A stretch of DNA of 64,000 nt from Confluentibacter citreus (lineage in GTDB: Bacteria > Bacteroidota > Bacteroidia > Flavobacteriales > Flavobacteriaceae), in the NCBI RefSeq assembly GCF_002807055.1, contig NZ_NIXN01000001.1, positions 1,275,189 through 1,339,188 of the forward strand, in the 5' to 3' direction. Positions 45,351-53,784 of this stretch are shown piece after piece. The first letter of the stretch is position 1. Every line of letters begins with the position of its first letter. The position numbers and the translations under genes are program-made. The notes beneath the pieces are model-generated. The model searched no databases, was not told the origin of the DNA, and saw only the letters and a program-made list of their open reading frames with translations.

Positions 45351-46385
45351 ATGAATTTAGGAAAAATTGGGTTACTTATGTTGTTTTTAACATTAGGTCT
45401 ATTGTCTTGTAAAAAGGATGATGATGATACTACACCTCCAATACCTCCTAGAGATCGAGGCGAGCAACAACTAATTGATAATGATTCTTTGATTGAGTAT
45501 TTAGAAAGCCATTATTATAATTCAGCAGATTTTGTATCAAATCCAAACCCCAGTCTTTCAGATATTATCATCACTAAATTGGAGGAGGGAGAAGTAGTGC
45601 CTGATGGTAGCACATTGTTAATGACTGCCGTGGGAGATCCTAAAGAAGTAACTTACGCAGGTACACCATACGAATTTTATGTTCTTAAATTAAATCAAGG
45701 AGGTGGAGAAGATAAACCTACTTTTGCTGATAATATATTTTTTACTTATGAAGGATTTACTTTAGATAATAAAATATTTGATAATGTTGTATCACCAATA
45801 ACATGGAGTTTAACCGAATTAATCCCCGGTTGGAGAAAAGTGTTGCCAGATTTTAATACTGCAGAATCCTTTGTTGATACTGAAGATGGCACAGTGAATT
45901 TTGTAAATAAAGGAGTGGGTGTTATGTTTTTGCCATCTGGATTAGGGTATTTTGCTAATGCACAACGTAATATTCCAGCTTATTCTCCCATAATATTTAA
46001 GTTTGAATTATTAAGAATGTTTCAAAACGATTTTGATGGAGATGGTATTCCTTCTTATCTAGAAGATTTGAATGGAGATGGTGAATTTACGGTTAATTTT
46101 GAAAATCCTAATGACCCAGATGATGATGATACCGATGGTGATTTTAACCCTGATTACGCAGATACAGATGATGATGGTGATGGCATTTTAACTAGAGACG
46201 AAATCGAAATTACAACGGTTAATAAACCAACTAGGCAAGAGGTTCTTGATACGCCTTTACAAACGGATCAAGTGCTTTTAAATAAAATAAGAAAAGAGCA
46301 AGATGGCACTTATACAGGAACTATTCTAACCTTAAAAGATACGGATGGGGATGGTATTCCAGATTACTTAGATGCTAAAAATTAA
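45351..46385 (+). CDS. FKBP-type peptidyl-prolyl isomerase lipoprotein with calcium-binding repeats
   Basis: 344 residues from the ATG at 45351, which starts a lipoprotein signal (MNLGKIGLLMLFLTLGLLSC); an ATG at 45318 is an alternative. An Asp-rich linker KKDDDDTTPP follows the lipid Cys. The middle is FKBP-like: FADNIFFTYEGFTLDNKIFD, ITWSLTELIPGWRKVLP, GVGVMFLPSGLGYFAN and PIIFKFELLRMF. The tail has TSP3/EF-hand-like DxDxDG repeats (DFDGDGIPSYLEDLNGDGEF, DTDDDGDGILTRDE, DTDGDGIPDYLDA). It should be a periplasm-facing folding factor tethered to a membrane, resembling GldI-like proteins. A terminator follows. Confidence 0.85.
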   Translation: MNLGKIGLLMLFLTLGLLSCKKDDDDTTPPIPPRDRGEQQLIDNDSLIEYLESHYYNSADFVSNPNPSLSDIIITKLEEGEVVPDGSTLLMTAVGDPKEVTYAGTPYEFYVLKLNQGGGEDKPTFADNIFFTYEGFTLDNKIFDNVVSPITWSLTELIPGWRKVLPDFNTAESFVDTEDGTVNFVNKGVGVMFLPSGLGYFANAQRNIPAYSPIIFKFELLRMFQNDFDGDGIPSYLEDLNGDGEFTVNFENPNDPDDDDTDGDFNPDYADTDDDGDGILTRDEIEITTVNKPTRQEVLDTPLQTDQVLLNKIRKEQDGTYTGTILTLKDTDGDGIPDYLDAKN

Positions 46386-46410
46386 AAGTTCTTGAAAAGA
46401 AACATATAAA

Positions 46411-46443
46411 AAAAGCTCACTAAAATTAATTTAGTGAGCTTTT
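46411..46443. terminator. Bidirectional terminator between convergent genes
   Basis: AAAAGCTCACTAAA (46411-46424) pairs perfectly with TTTAGTGAGCTTTT (46430-46443) around a 5-nt loop. It serves both the FKBP gene and the convergent porin-like gene. Confidence 0.82.
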
Positions 46444-46463
46444 TGTTTGGATTAATATATGTT

Positions 46464-47078
46464 TTACAATAGTAACGATAAACTTAAAATAAGCTGATTT
46501 GGCCTAGTATCTAATCTACTGGTCCCAACACCATTATTACCTATAAAAGTGGCTTCGTTTTCACTAAAACCTCGTTCATATCTGACGTCGATTCCAAGCT
46601 TGTTTATGTTAAGGCCAATACCAAAATTTAGTCCAACACTAAAATCATTTTTTACATCTTCAATGGCTATGCCATTAAAATCAGAATCCAAAATATATTG
46701 AAACGATGGTCCAGCAAAAACACTAACGGGTCCTAATATTTTAATACCAACTAACATAGGGGCATCCAGTTTTTGCATTTCAAAGCTTTCATTGTCATAA
46801 TCACTCTTAGTGCTAGTGTAAACAAGTTCTGGTTTAAAGTATATTTGGTCGCCTATTTTTCCAAATAAACCAACATGGTAACCCACATTTCTGTCAGGAT
46901 TCTTGGCATTACTACCAATAGACTCAAAATAATCGCCGTTAGCATTGTAGTTTAAACCGCCTTTAATACCAAATCCAGTAGCTGTTTGAGCATAGGTAAA
47001 TGATGATATTGATACTAAAAATAATGCTAGTAAAATAGTTTTTTTACTAGCATGTAATTTGCTTTTTAAATTTTTCAT
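46464..47078 (-). CDS. Outer-membrane beta-barrel protein (porin family)
   Basis: 204 residues. Signal peptide about 1-31 (ends FTYAQ). The mature barrel has GFGIKGGLNYNANGDYF, YHVGLFGKIGDQIYFKPELV, LDAPMLVGIKILGPVSVFAGPSFQ, SVGLNFGIGLNINKLGIDVR and the last strand NQLILSLSLLL. It is paralogous in style to the protein at 40965-41612. Function unknown; outer-membrane location inferred. Direct repeats upstream may bind a regulator. Confidence 0.83.
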   Translation of the reverse strand: MKNLKSKLHASKKTILLALFLVSISSFTYAQTATGFGIKGGLNYNANGDYFESIGSNAKNPDRNVGYHVGLFGKIGDQIYFKPELVYTSTKSDYDNESFEMQKLDAPMLVGIKILGPVSVFAGPSFQYILDSDFNGIAIEDVKNDFSVGLNFGIGLNINKLGIDVRYERGFSENEATFIGNNGVGTSRLDTRPNQLILSLSLLL

Positions 47079-47115
47079 AAGTTTCGTTTTTAATTTGACT
47101 TGAGTTTTTCTTTTC

Positions 47116-47175
47116 CAAAAGTATATAGTCTCATTTGTTATCCGTTATATAATTTTTTTTGTTTGTTATATAATT
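47116..47175 (-). promoter_or_regulatory. Porin-gene -7 box with upstream direct repeats
   Basis: On the minus strand TACTTTTG (47116-47123) fits the -7 consensus 37 bp before the porin start. Two copies of AATTATATAAC (plus strand GTTATATAATT at 47144-47154 and 47165-47175) lie just upstream, 21 bp apart start to start, two helical turns, as expected for a regulator bound to one face. Confidence 0.4.
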
Positions 47176-47270
47176 AGATAAATGAATTTTACATACAATA
47201 TTATATGTAAATTATATACTGAAAGAACGAGTTATTGTACTAAATCAAAAACGTTGCCAAATGAATATTA

Positions 47271-48224
47271 TTACTTTCTTTTTATAACTGATAACGATTT
47301 TTCAACAATGGCGGCACTATTTAGTCCGTATTTGTCCATAAGCTGCGCGGGGGTTCCAGATTCACCAAATGTATCATTGGTCGCCACAAATTCTTGAGGT
47401 GTAGGATTGTTTAATGCCAAAACTCTAGCGACACTTTCACCTAATCCACCCAGATAATTGTGTTCTTCAGCAGTTACCACACATCCTGTTTTTGCAACCG
47501 ATTTAAGAATGGCTTCTTCATCTAAAGGTTTGATGGTGTGAATATTGATAACTTCAGCAGAAATGCCTTTTTCAAACAAAACCTTTGAAGCTTCTAAAGC
47601 TTCCCAAACCAAATGTCCGGTAGCCACAATAGTAACATCGGTACCTTCTGTAAGCATCACAGCTTTGCCAATCTCAAATTTTTGGTCTTCTGGAGTGAAT
47701 ATAGGCACTACTGGTCTTCCAAAACGTAAATAAACAGGACCATGGTGGTCTGCAATTGCGATAGTTGCCGCTTTGGTTTGGTTGTAATCACATGTATTGA
47801 TAACCGTCATACCTGGTAGCATTTTCATCAGACCAATGTCTTCAAGGATTTGATGCGTTGCGCCATCTTCACCTAATGTCAAACCAGCGTGCGATGCACA
47901 TATTTTTACATTTTTATCTGAATAGGCTATCGATTGACGAATTTGATCATAAACACGACCCGTTGAAAAATTGGCGAACGTACCTGTAAAAGGTATTTTA
48001 CCTCCAATAGTTAAACCTGCTGCAATGCCCATCATGTTAGCTTCTGCGATACCAATTTGAAAAAAACGTTCAGGGTTTTCTTCAATAAATTTTTCCATTT
48101 TTAAAGATCCAATTAAATCGGCGCAAAGAGCTACAACATTAGGGTTCGTTCTTCCTAGTTCGGCTAAACCAGCTCCAAAACCGCTCCTTGTATCTTTTTT
48201 TTCTGTATATGTATATGTTTTCAT
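47271..48224 (-). CDS. Transketolase, C-terminal (pyrimidine-binding/TK-C) subunit
   Basis: 317 residues: the second half of transketolase as a separate polypeptide. It holds the Pyr domain (RSGFGAGLAELGRTNPNVVALCADL, RFFQIGIAEANMMGIAAGL with the conserved Glu of IGIAEANM) and the C-terminal domain (VTIVATGHLVWEAL). With the N-terminal subunit just upstream it forms the thiamin-diphosphate enzyme of the pentose phosphate pathway. The spacing of 20 bp supports one transcript. The split form is normal in this phylum. Confidence 0.92.
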   Translation of the reverse strand: MKTYTYTEKKDTRSGFGAGLAELGRTNPNVVALCADLIGSLKMEKFIEENPERFFQIGIAEANMMGIAAGLTIGGKIPFTGTFANFSTGRVYDQIRQSIAYSDKNVKICASHAGLTLGEDGATHQILEDIGLMKMLPGMTVINTCDYNQTKAATIAIADHHGPVYLRFGRPVVPIFTPEDQKFEIGKAVMLTEGTDVTIVATGHLVWEALEASKVLFEKGISAEVINIHTIKPLDEEAILKSVAKTGCVVTAEEHNYLGGLGESVARVLALNNPTPQEFVATNDTFGESGTPAQLMDKYGLNSAAIVEKSLSVIKRK

Positions 48225-48244
48225 GTTCTTAATTGGTCTTATTA

Positions 48245-49090
48245 TTAGTAATCTCCTAAAGTTTCAGGGTTTTGTGCTAAACCTTTTGCTAATTGTTCAT
48301 CATTAGGTGCTTTACCATGCCAAGCGTGTGTATACATCATAAAGTCTACACCATGTCCCATAATGGTTTTTAACAACACACAAACAGGCTTACCTTTCCC
48401 AGTATGGGATTTAGCTTCAGCCATGCCTTTTAAAATAGCTTCAATATTGTTGCCTTGTTCTATCTCAATCACAACCCAGCCAAAAGCTTCAAATTTAGCT
48501 TTGATGCTTCCCATTGGTAAAACTTCATCTGTAGAACCATCAATTTGTTGTCCATTTAAATCGACTGTACAAATAATATTATCCACTTTTTTGGCGGCAG
48601 CATACATAATGGCTTCCCAATTTTGTCCTTCTTGAAGTTCGCCATCACCATGTAATGTATATACTAAATGTTTATCTCTATTAAGTTTTTTTGCTTGGGC
48701 AGCACCTAAAGCAACAGACATCCCTTGGCCTAAAGAACCAGAAGCGATTCTTACACCAGGCAAACCTTCGTGAGTTGTTGGATGACCTTGTAAGCGAGAA
48801 TTTAGTAATCGGAATGTATTTAATTCTTCAACAGGAAAATAGCCTGCTCTTGATGTAACACTATAAAAAACAGGTGAGATATGGCCGTTAGATAAAAAGA
48901 AAAGGTCTTCGCCAATACCATCCATATCAAAACCTTCCTTTCTTTCCATGATTTCATTATATAATGAAACCAAGAATTCTGTACAACCTAATGAGCCTCC
49001 TGGATGACCAGAGTTTACTTTATGAACCATGCGTAAGATGTCTCTTCGAACTTGTATGGTTAAATCTTCTAAATGTTTAGTGTTTAGCAT
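48245..49090 (-). CDS. Transketolase, N-terminal (ThDP-binding) subunit
   Basis: 281 residues from the ATG at 49090 (MLNTKHLEDLTIQV); the frame can be extended to a TTG at 49117, but the ATG fits the family and lies 24 bp after the -7 box. The PP domain has KVNSGHPGGSLGCTEF, RIASGSLGQGMSVALG, the ThDP motif HGDGELQEGQNWEA and MGHGVDFMMYTHAWHGKAP. It pairs with the gene immediately downstream. Confidence 0.92.
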   Translation of the reverse strand: MLNTKHLEDLTIQVRRDILRMVHKVNSGHPGGSLGCTEFLVSLYNEIMERKEGFDMDGIGEDLFFLSNGHISPVFYSVTSRAGYFPVEELNTFRLLNSRLQGHPTTHEGLPGVRIASGSLGQGMSVALGAAQAKKLNRDKHLVYTLHGDGELQEGQNWEAIMYAAAKKVDNIICTVDLNGQQIDGSTDEVLPMGSIKAKFEAFGWVVIEIEQGNNIEAILKGMAEAKSHTGKGKPVCVLLKTIMGHGVDFMMYTHAWHGKAPNDEQLAKGLAQNPETLGDY

Positions 49091-49114
49091 ATCTAATTTG
49101 TTAATTTTGCTTGA

Positions 49115-49145
49115 CAAAAATAGGCTATTAAGATAGTTTTACAAA
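49115..49145 (-). promoter_or_regulatory. Promoter of the transketolase operon
   Basis: On the minus strand TTTG (49142-49145), 19 bp, TATTTTTG (49115-49122): a full match to the Bacteroidota -33/-7 promoter. It supports the ATG start at 49090 over the TTG at 49117, which would lie inside the -7 box. Confidence 0.7.
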
Positions 49146-49334
49146 GTATTAACTGTCTATTTTTAAGTAAAAAAGCGAGTTTGAAAAAAAAATTAAAAGT
49201 CTTGGGCTGTTTTAAAAAATTAATGGGAGGGCTTCTTCTTGGTTACTTTTGCATCTCCGCAATTTATTTTGATAAATTGTAATTAGTGGACCTAGTTAAA
49301 TGGCATAAAGTCATTTTAAAATTAAAAAAATATG

Positions 49335-49342
49335 TAGGTTTG
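49335..49342 (+). promoter_or_regulatory. Probable -7 box of tgt
   Basis: TAGGTTTG within the stretch AAAAAAATATGTAGGTTTG, 20 bp before the tgt start. The same 19 bases recur 3.3 kb away upstream of accA. Confidence 0.5.
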
Positions 49343-49362
49343 CCGACTTATTATTTCTGAAT

Positions 49363-50493
49363 ATGATATTTGAATTAAAAGCCAAGGATACACAAAGTAA
49401 AGCAAGAGCAGGAGTCATCACAACCGATCATGGTGTTATTGAAACACCTATTTTTATGCCTGTTGGAACCGTTGCTACTGTAAAAGGGGTGCATCAACGC
49501 GAACTTAAAAATGATATCAATCCTGATATTATTCTTGGAAATACCTATCACCTGTATTTGCGTCCACAAACCCACGTTATTGAAAAAGCTGGCGGATTGC
49601 ATAAATTTATGAATTGGGATAGAAATATTTTAACCGACTCCGGCGGTTATCAAGTATATTCCTTATCAGCTAATAGAAAAATCAAGGAAGAAGGCGTCAA
49701 GTTTAAGTCGCATATAGATGGGAGTTACCATATTTTTACACCTGAAAATGTGATGGAAATTCAACGAAGCATTGGTGCAGATATTATTATGGCTTTTGAC
49801 GAATGTACACCCTACCCATGCGAATATAATTATGCAAAACGATCCATGCACATGACGCATCGTTGGTTAGATAGATGCATTAATCATTTAGAGAAAGTAC
49901 CCTTTAAATATGATTACAGTCAGGCTTTTTTTCCCATAGTCCAAGGAAGTACTTATAAGGATTTAAGAATACAGTCTGCTGAATATATTGCCAATGCTGG
50001 TGCGGTTGGAAATGCCATAGGTGGTTTGTCTGTGGGTGAACCTGCCGAGGAAATGTATGCGATGACAGAAGTTGTTTGTAATATTTTACCAGAAGACAAG
50101 CCTCGATATTTAATGGGAGTTGGTACGCCAATTAATATTTTGGAAAATATTGCGTTAGGTATAGATATGTTTGATTGTGTCATGCCAACAAGAAATGCAA
50201 GAAATGGGATGTTGTTTACAGCTCATGGAACCATAAATATTAAAAATAAGAAGTGGGAAGAAGATTTCTTGCCTATTGATAATATGGGAATTACCTTTGT
50301 AGATACAGATTATACAAAAGCGTATTTAAGACATTTATTTATAGTTAATGAGTTATTGGGAAAACAAATTGCAACCATTCATAATTTAGGATTCTATTTA
50401 TGGTTGGTTCGTGAAGCCAGAAAACATATATTAGCGGGAGATTTTAATGATTGGAAAAATAAAATGGTTAAACAAATGGACAATCGTTTATAA
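49363..50493 (+). CDS. tgt: tRNA-guanine(34) transglycosylase (queuine/preQ1 insertion)
   Basis: 376 residues. The TIM barrel carries Asp92 (TDSGGYQ) and the nucleophile Asp271 (FDCVMPTRNARNG); IGGLSVGEP and FPIVQGS are substrate-binding blocks. It exchanges guanine 34 of Asn, Asp, His and Tyr tRNAs for preQ1. Unusual point: the CxCxxC zinc motif of the E. coli enzyme aligns with Gly309-x-Thr311-x-x-Asp314 here, although His340 (TIHNL) remains. The family length is normal, so this is a natural variant, not damage. It is followed by lptG at 57 bp. Confidence 0.93.
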   Translation: MIFELKAKDTQSKARAGVITTDHGVIETPIFMPVGTVATVKGVHQRELKNDINPDIILGNTYHLYLRPQTHVIEKAGGLHKFMNWDRNILTDSGGYQVYSLSANRKIKEEGVKFKSHIDGSYHIFTPENVMEIQRSIGADIIMAFDECTPYPCEYNYAKRSMHMTHRWLDRCINHLEKVPFKYDYSQAFFPIVQGSTYKDLRIQSAEYIANAGAVGNAIGGLSVGEPAEEMYAMTEVVCNILPEDKPRYLMGVGTPINILENIALGIDMFDCVMPTRNARNGMLFTAHGTINIKNKKWEEDFLPIDNMGITFVDTDYTKAYLRHLFIVNELLGKQIATIHNLGFYLWLVREARKHILAGDFNDWKNKMVKQMDNRL

Positions 50494-50550
50494 AGTTAAA
50501 AGTTACTTCAATTTATAAATCAACAACATATCTAATACAGCATACTGAAA

Positions 50551-51627
50551 TTGAAAATACTAGACTGGTACATATTAAAACGTTATCTTTTTACATTTTC
50601 CGCCATGTTATTGCTATTCATTCCTATTGGAATTACCGTGCATTTAGCCGAAAAAATAGGAAAGATTTTAGATAACAACGTACCAATAAGTGAAGTTCTT
50701 GTTTATTTTTTAAATTTCACTATCTATTTTGCAAATCTATTATTCCCGTTATTTTTATTTTTATCCGTTATATGGTTTACTTCTAAACTTGCCAATAATA
50801 CAGAAATTGTAGCATTTTTAAGTTCTGGCGTGTCTTTTTCCAGATTTTTAAGACCGTATATTTACGGGGCAATTATTGCCGCTATTTTAGCTTTGGTATT
50901 GGGCTTATACTTAGCACCCATTGCAAGTAAAGGATTTAATGAATTTGATTTTAAATATTTCCATCCCACTAGAAAAGATACTCAAGACACTAATGTCTTT
51001 CGGCAAATAAATGAAAATGAACTTATTTATGTGAGCAGTTTTGATCCTAAAAATAAACAAGGGACAAATTTTATTTTAGAACATTTTAATGATAATGTGA
51101 TGACCCATAAAATAACGGCAGATATTATTAGATACAGTGAAGAAGATACCCTATACACATTAACTAATTATACCAAACGGACTATTGGAGATATTACAGA
51201 TAAGTTAGAAAGAGAAACTAAAAAAGATACCGTATTGGCTTTTGATGCTGAAGATTTGACACCATTAATATATCAAGCTGAAATACTTTCATATAAAGAT
51301 TTGTCAAACTTTATTGAAAAGGAAGAATTAAGAGGGTCTTCCAATGTGGGGCGTTATCAATTAGTGCTTTATAGAAAATGGAGTTTGCCGGTGTCCGTTT
51401 TCATTTTAACTATTATTGCGGTTGCAGTATCGTCCATAAAACGACGGGGCGGCATGGGAATAAATTTAGCAGTGGGTATTTGTATTGCTATGGTTTTTAT
51501 TTTCTTTGATAAGATTTTTGGTGTCATGGCGGAGCAATCTGATTTTCCAGCAATCATTGCGGCATGGTTCCCCAATGTCATTTTTGGCATCATCGCTTTA
51601 TTTCTTCTTCGGAATGCTAAACGATAG
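50551..51627 (+). CDS. lptG: LptF/LptG-family permease of the LPS exporter
   Basis: 358 residues; the start is TTG at 50551 (LKILDWYILKRYLFTF). Three N-terminal membrane helices, a periplasmic beta-jellyroll region (about 125-260) and three C-terminal helices form the YjgP/YjgQ pattern; PVSVFILTIIAVAVSS and MGINLAVGICIAMVFIFFDKIFG are recognisable. It extracts LPS from the inner membrane together with LptB. LptF and LptG are hard to tell apart by eye, so the symbol is tentative. The end overlaps the next gene by 14 bp. Confidence 0.86.
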   Translation: MKILDWYILKRYLFTFSAMLLLFIPIGITVHLAEKIGKILDNNVPISEVLVYFLNFTIYFANLLFPLFLFLSVIWFTSKLANNTEIVAFLSSGVSFSRFLRPYIYGAIIAAILALVLGLYLAPIASKGFNEFDFKYFHPTRKDTQDTNVFRQINENELIYVSSFDPKNKQGTNFILEHFNDNVMTHKITADIIRYSEEDTLYTLTNYTKRTIGDITDKLERETKKDTVLAFDAEDLTPLIYQAEILSYKDLSNFIEKEELRGSSNVGRYQLVLYRKWSLPVSVFILTIIAVAVSSIKRRGGMGINLAVGICIAMVFIFFDKIFGVMAEQSDFPAIIAAWFPNVIFGIIALFLLRNAKR

Positions 51628-52510
51628 ATTTAAAAATTATCTGCATTTACATTTTTTAGTTTTCATAGCAGGTTTTACGGCCATATTAGGGCAACTTATT
51701 ACTATAACGGCGGTACCATTGGTTTGGTTTAGAATGTCGATTGCATCTGTTTTAATTTTCATCTATATAAAAGTTGCAAAAATCCAGATTAAAATACCAT
51801 TAAAATCGGTTTTTAAACTGTCTATTGCAGGCATTGTAATTGCGTTACATTGGATAACATTTTTTGGAGCTATAGATGCCTCAAACGTATCCATTACATT
51901 AGGAGTGTTTTCTTCAGGGACTTTTTTTGCCTCTATATTAGAGCCTATTATTCATAAACGGCGTATTATTTGGTATGAAATTTTATTTGGAATCTTGGTG
52001 ATTCTTGGTGTTTTTGTAATAACACAAAGTGAAGTCAACTACATTAAAGGTGTCTTGCTTGGTATTGCTGCTGCATTTTTTTCATCATTGTTTGCAGTGC
52101 TTAATGGTAGTTTTTTAAAACAACATACAGCAACGGTTATTTCATTTTATGAATTTATTAGTGGTGTCGTTTTCATCACATTTTTTATACTCCTTTTTGA
52201 AGGTGGTTTTTCATCACATTTTTTCAATATAAGTACGATCGATTTTTGGTATTTATTCATTTTAGGGTCTATCTGTACCGCATATGCATTTATAGCGGCT
52301 ATTTATGTTATGAGGCATATTAGTCCTTATACTGTGGTTCTTACTTATAATTTAGAGCCTATTTATGGTATTATCATTGCCATCATCCTTTTTCCTGAAA
52401 AGGAAAAAATGAGTCCTACATTTTATTATGGAGCCTCCATTATTATTGTTACGGTGCTATTGAATGCAGTGTTAAAAAACATGAGAAGGCTAAAAAGAAA
52501 AGCTTCTTAG
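51614..52510 (+). CDS. EamA/DMT-family transporter
   Basis: 298 residues from the ATG at 51614; the frame to 51485 runs inside lptG and is not used. Ten hydrophobic helices in two EamA repeats: LVFIAGFTAILGQLITI to WITFFGAIDASNVSITLGVFS, and LLGIAAAFFSSLFAVLNGSFL to YTVVLTYNLEPIYGIIIAI. It is presumably a metabolite exporter; the substrate is unknown. It is translationally coupled to lptG through a 14-bp overlap. Confidence 0.84.
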   Translation: MLNDRFKNYLHLHFLVFIAGFTAILGQLITITAVPLVWFRMSIASVLIFIYIKVAKIQIKIPLKSVFKLSIAGIVIALHWITFFGAIDASNVSITLGVFSSGTFFASILEPIIHKRRIIWYEILFGILVILGVFVITQSEVNYIKGVLLGIAAAFFSSLFAVLNGSFLKQHTATVISFYEFISGVVFITFFILLFEGGFSSHFFNISTIDFWYLFILGSICTAYAFIAAIYVMRHISPYTVVLTYNLEPIYGIIIAIILFPEKEKMSPTFYYGASIIIVTVLLNAVLKNMRRLKRKAS

Positions 52511-52578
52511 CCTTCAAACAGAATTAAAGTTTTCATATTTTCTTAGATAATTATTACTTTTGTAATTCGGGCTAAGAG

Positions 52579-52632
52579 AACCTACATTTAATGATTTTAC
52601 TTAAGTTAAATTGAAAAAAATATGTAGGTTTG
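52579..52632 (+). promoter_or_regulatory. accA promoter region with inverted repeat
   Basis: AACCTACAT (52579-52587) and ATGTAGGTT (52622-52630) are perfect complements flanking 34 bp, and the right arm overlaps the -7-like TAGGTTTG (52625-52632). The arms could bind a regulator of fatty-acid synthesis, though none is known here. Confidence 0.45.
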
Positions 52633-52664
52633 TAAGCTAATTAAAAATAGAGTCATAAATTTTT

Positions 52665-53618
52665 ATGGAATATTTAGATTTTGAACTTCCCATTAAAGAG
52701 TTAGAAGAGCAGCTTCAAAAATGTCAAGTAATTGGTAAGGAAAGTGAGGTAGATGTTTCTGGAACTTGTTCGCAAATTGAAAAGAAACTTATTGACGCTA
52801 AAACCAAGATTTATAAAGATCTTACTGCTTGGCAACGTGTTCAATTGTCGCGACACCCAGATAGACCTTATACCTTAGATCATATTCGTGCCATTTGCGG
52901 GGAATCGTTTTTAGAACTCCATGGAGACAGAAGTTTTAAAGATGATAAAGCTATGATTGGTGGTTTGGGGAAAATTGGAGATCAAAGCTTTATGTTTATT
53001 GGTCAACAAAAAGGGTATAATACCAAGACCCGCCAATATAGAAATTTTGGAATGGCAAATCCAGAAGGTTACCGTAAGGCATTGCGTTTAATGAAATCTG
53101 CTGAAAAATTTGGTATTCCCGTCGTAACACTTATAGACACCCCAGGTGCATATCCTGGTTTAGAAGCAGAAGAGCGAGGACAAGGAGAAGCTATTGCCAG
53201 GAATATTTTTGAAATGACACGTTTAAAAGTGCCAATTATAACGGTTATTGTTGGAGAAGGCGCTTCGGGTGGCGCTCTTGGAATAGGGGTTGGTGATGTG
53301 GTATTGATGTTGGAAAATACCTGGTATTCTGTTATCTCACCTGAGTCATGTTCTTCAATACTTTGGCACAGTTGGGAGTATAAGGAGCAAGCTGCCGAGG
53401 CATTAAAATTGACATCGGCTGATATGAAAAAGCAAAAGTTGATTGATGAAATAATTAAAGAGCCTTTAGGTGGTGCCCACAGAGATAGAGAAAAAACATT
53501 TAAATCTGTTAGCAATGCTATTGTAAGGTATTATGATATTCTTAAAAACTTATCAGCAAAAGAATTAGTAGATCAGCGTATGGAAAAATATGCTAATATG
53601 GGAGTCTTCAAAGGATAA
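52665..53618 (+). CDS. accA: Acetyl-CoA carboxylase carboxyltransferase, alpha subunit
   Basis: 317 residues, family-standard length. It has the carboxyltransferase blocks [48 protein letters not shown] and [16 protein letters not shown]. With AccD it transfers carboxyl from biotin to acetyl-CoA, the first step of fatty-acid synthesis. It is monocistronic, with its own promoter and a very strong terminator. Confidence 0.95.
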   Translation: MEYLDFELPIKELEEQLQKCQVIGKESEVDVSGTCSQIEKKLIDAKTKIYKDLTAWQRVQLSRHPDRPYTLDHIRAICGESFLELHGDRSFKDDKAMIGGLGKIGDQSFMFIGQQKGYNTKTRQYRNFGMANPEGYRKALRLMKSAEKFGIPVVTLIDTPGAYPGLEAEERGQGEAIARNIFEMTRLKVPIITVIVGEGASGGALGIGVGDVVLMLENTWYSVISPESCSSILWHSWEYKEQAAEALKLTSADMKKQKLIDEIIKEPLGGAHRDREKTFKSVSNAIVRYYDILKNLSAKELVDQRMEKYANMGVFKG

Positions 53619-53633
53619 TCCTTTTAAAATCAT

Positions 53634-53678
53634 AGCATAAAAAAATCTGAAGTCTTTGGCTTCAGATTTTTTTATGCT
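53634..53678 (+). terminator. accA terminator
   Basis: A perfect 19-bp stem (AGCATAAAAAAATCTGAAG at 53634-53652 with its complement at 53660-53678) and a 7-nt loop, with an A7/T7 segment in the stem. Confidence 0.85.
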
Positions 53679-53784
53679 TATCCACAATATTTGGAAGTTG
53701 TTAACAGTTCAATTGTTAATGGCTAGTTAACAATCATAATTTAAATAATGTTTAAAAACTCTCGTAATTAGTTATTTTCGTTAC

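Noticed and set aside
51485..51613. N-terminal extension of the EamA gene
   Set aside because: This part lies fully inside lptG and encodes nothing like a transporter start; the ATG at 51614 gives a normal protein.
52485..52515. Hairpin GAAGGCTAA...TTAGCCTTC as an EamA terminator
   Set aside because: It spans the stop codon and is not followed by a T-run, so it is probably incidental.
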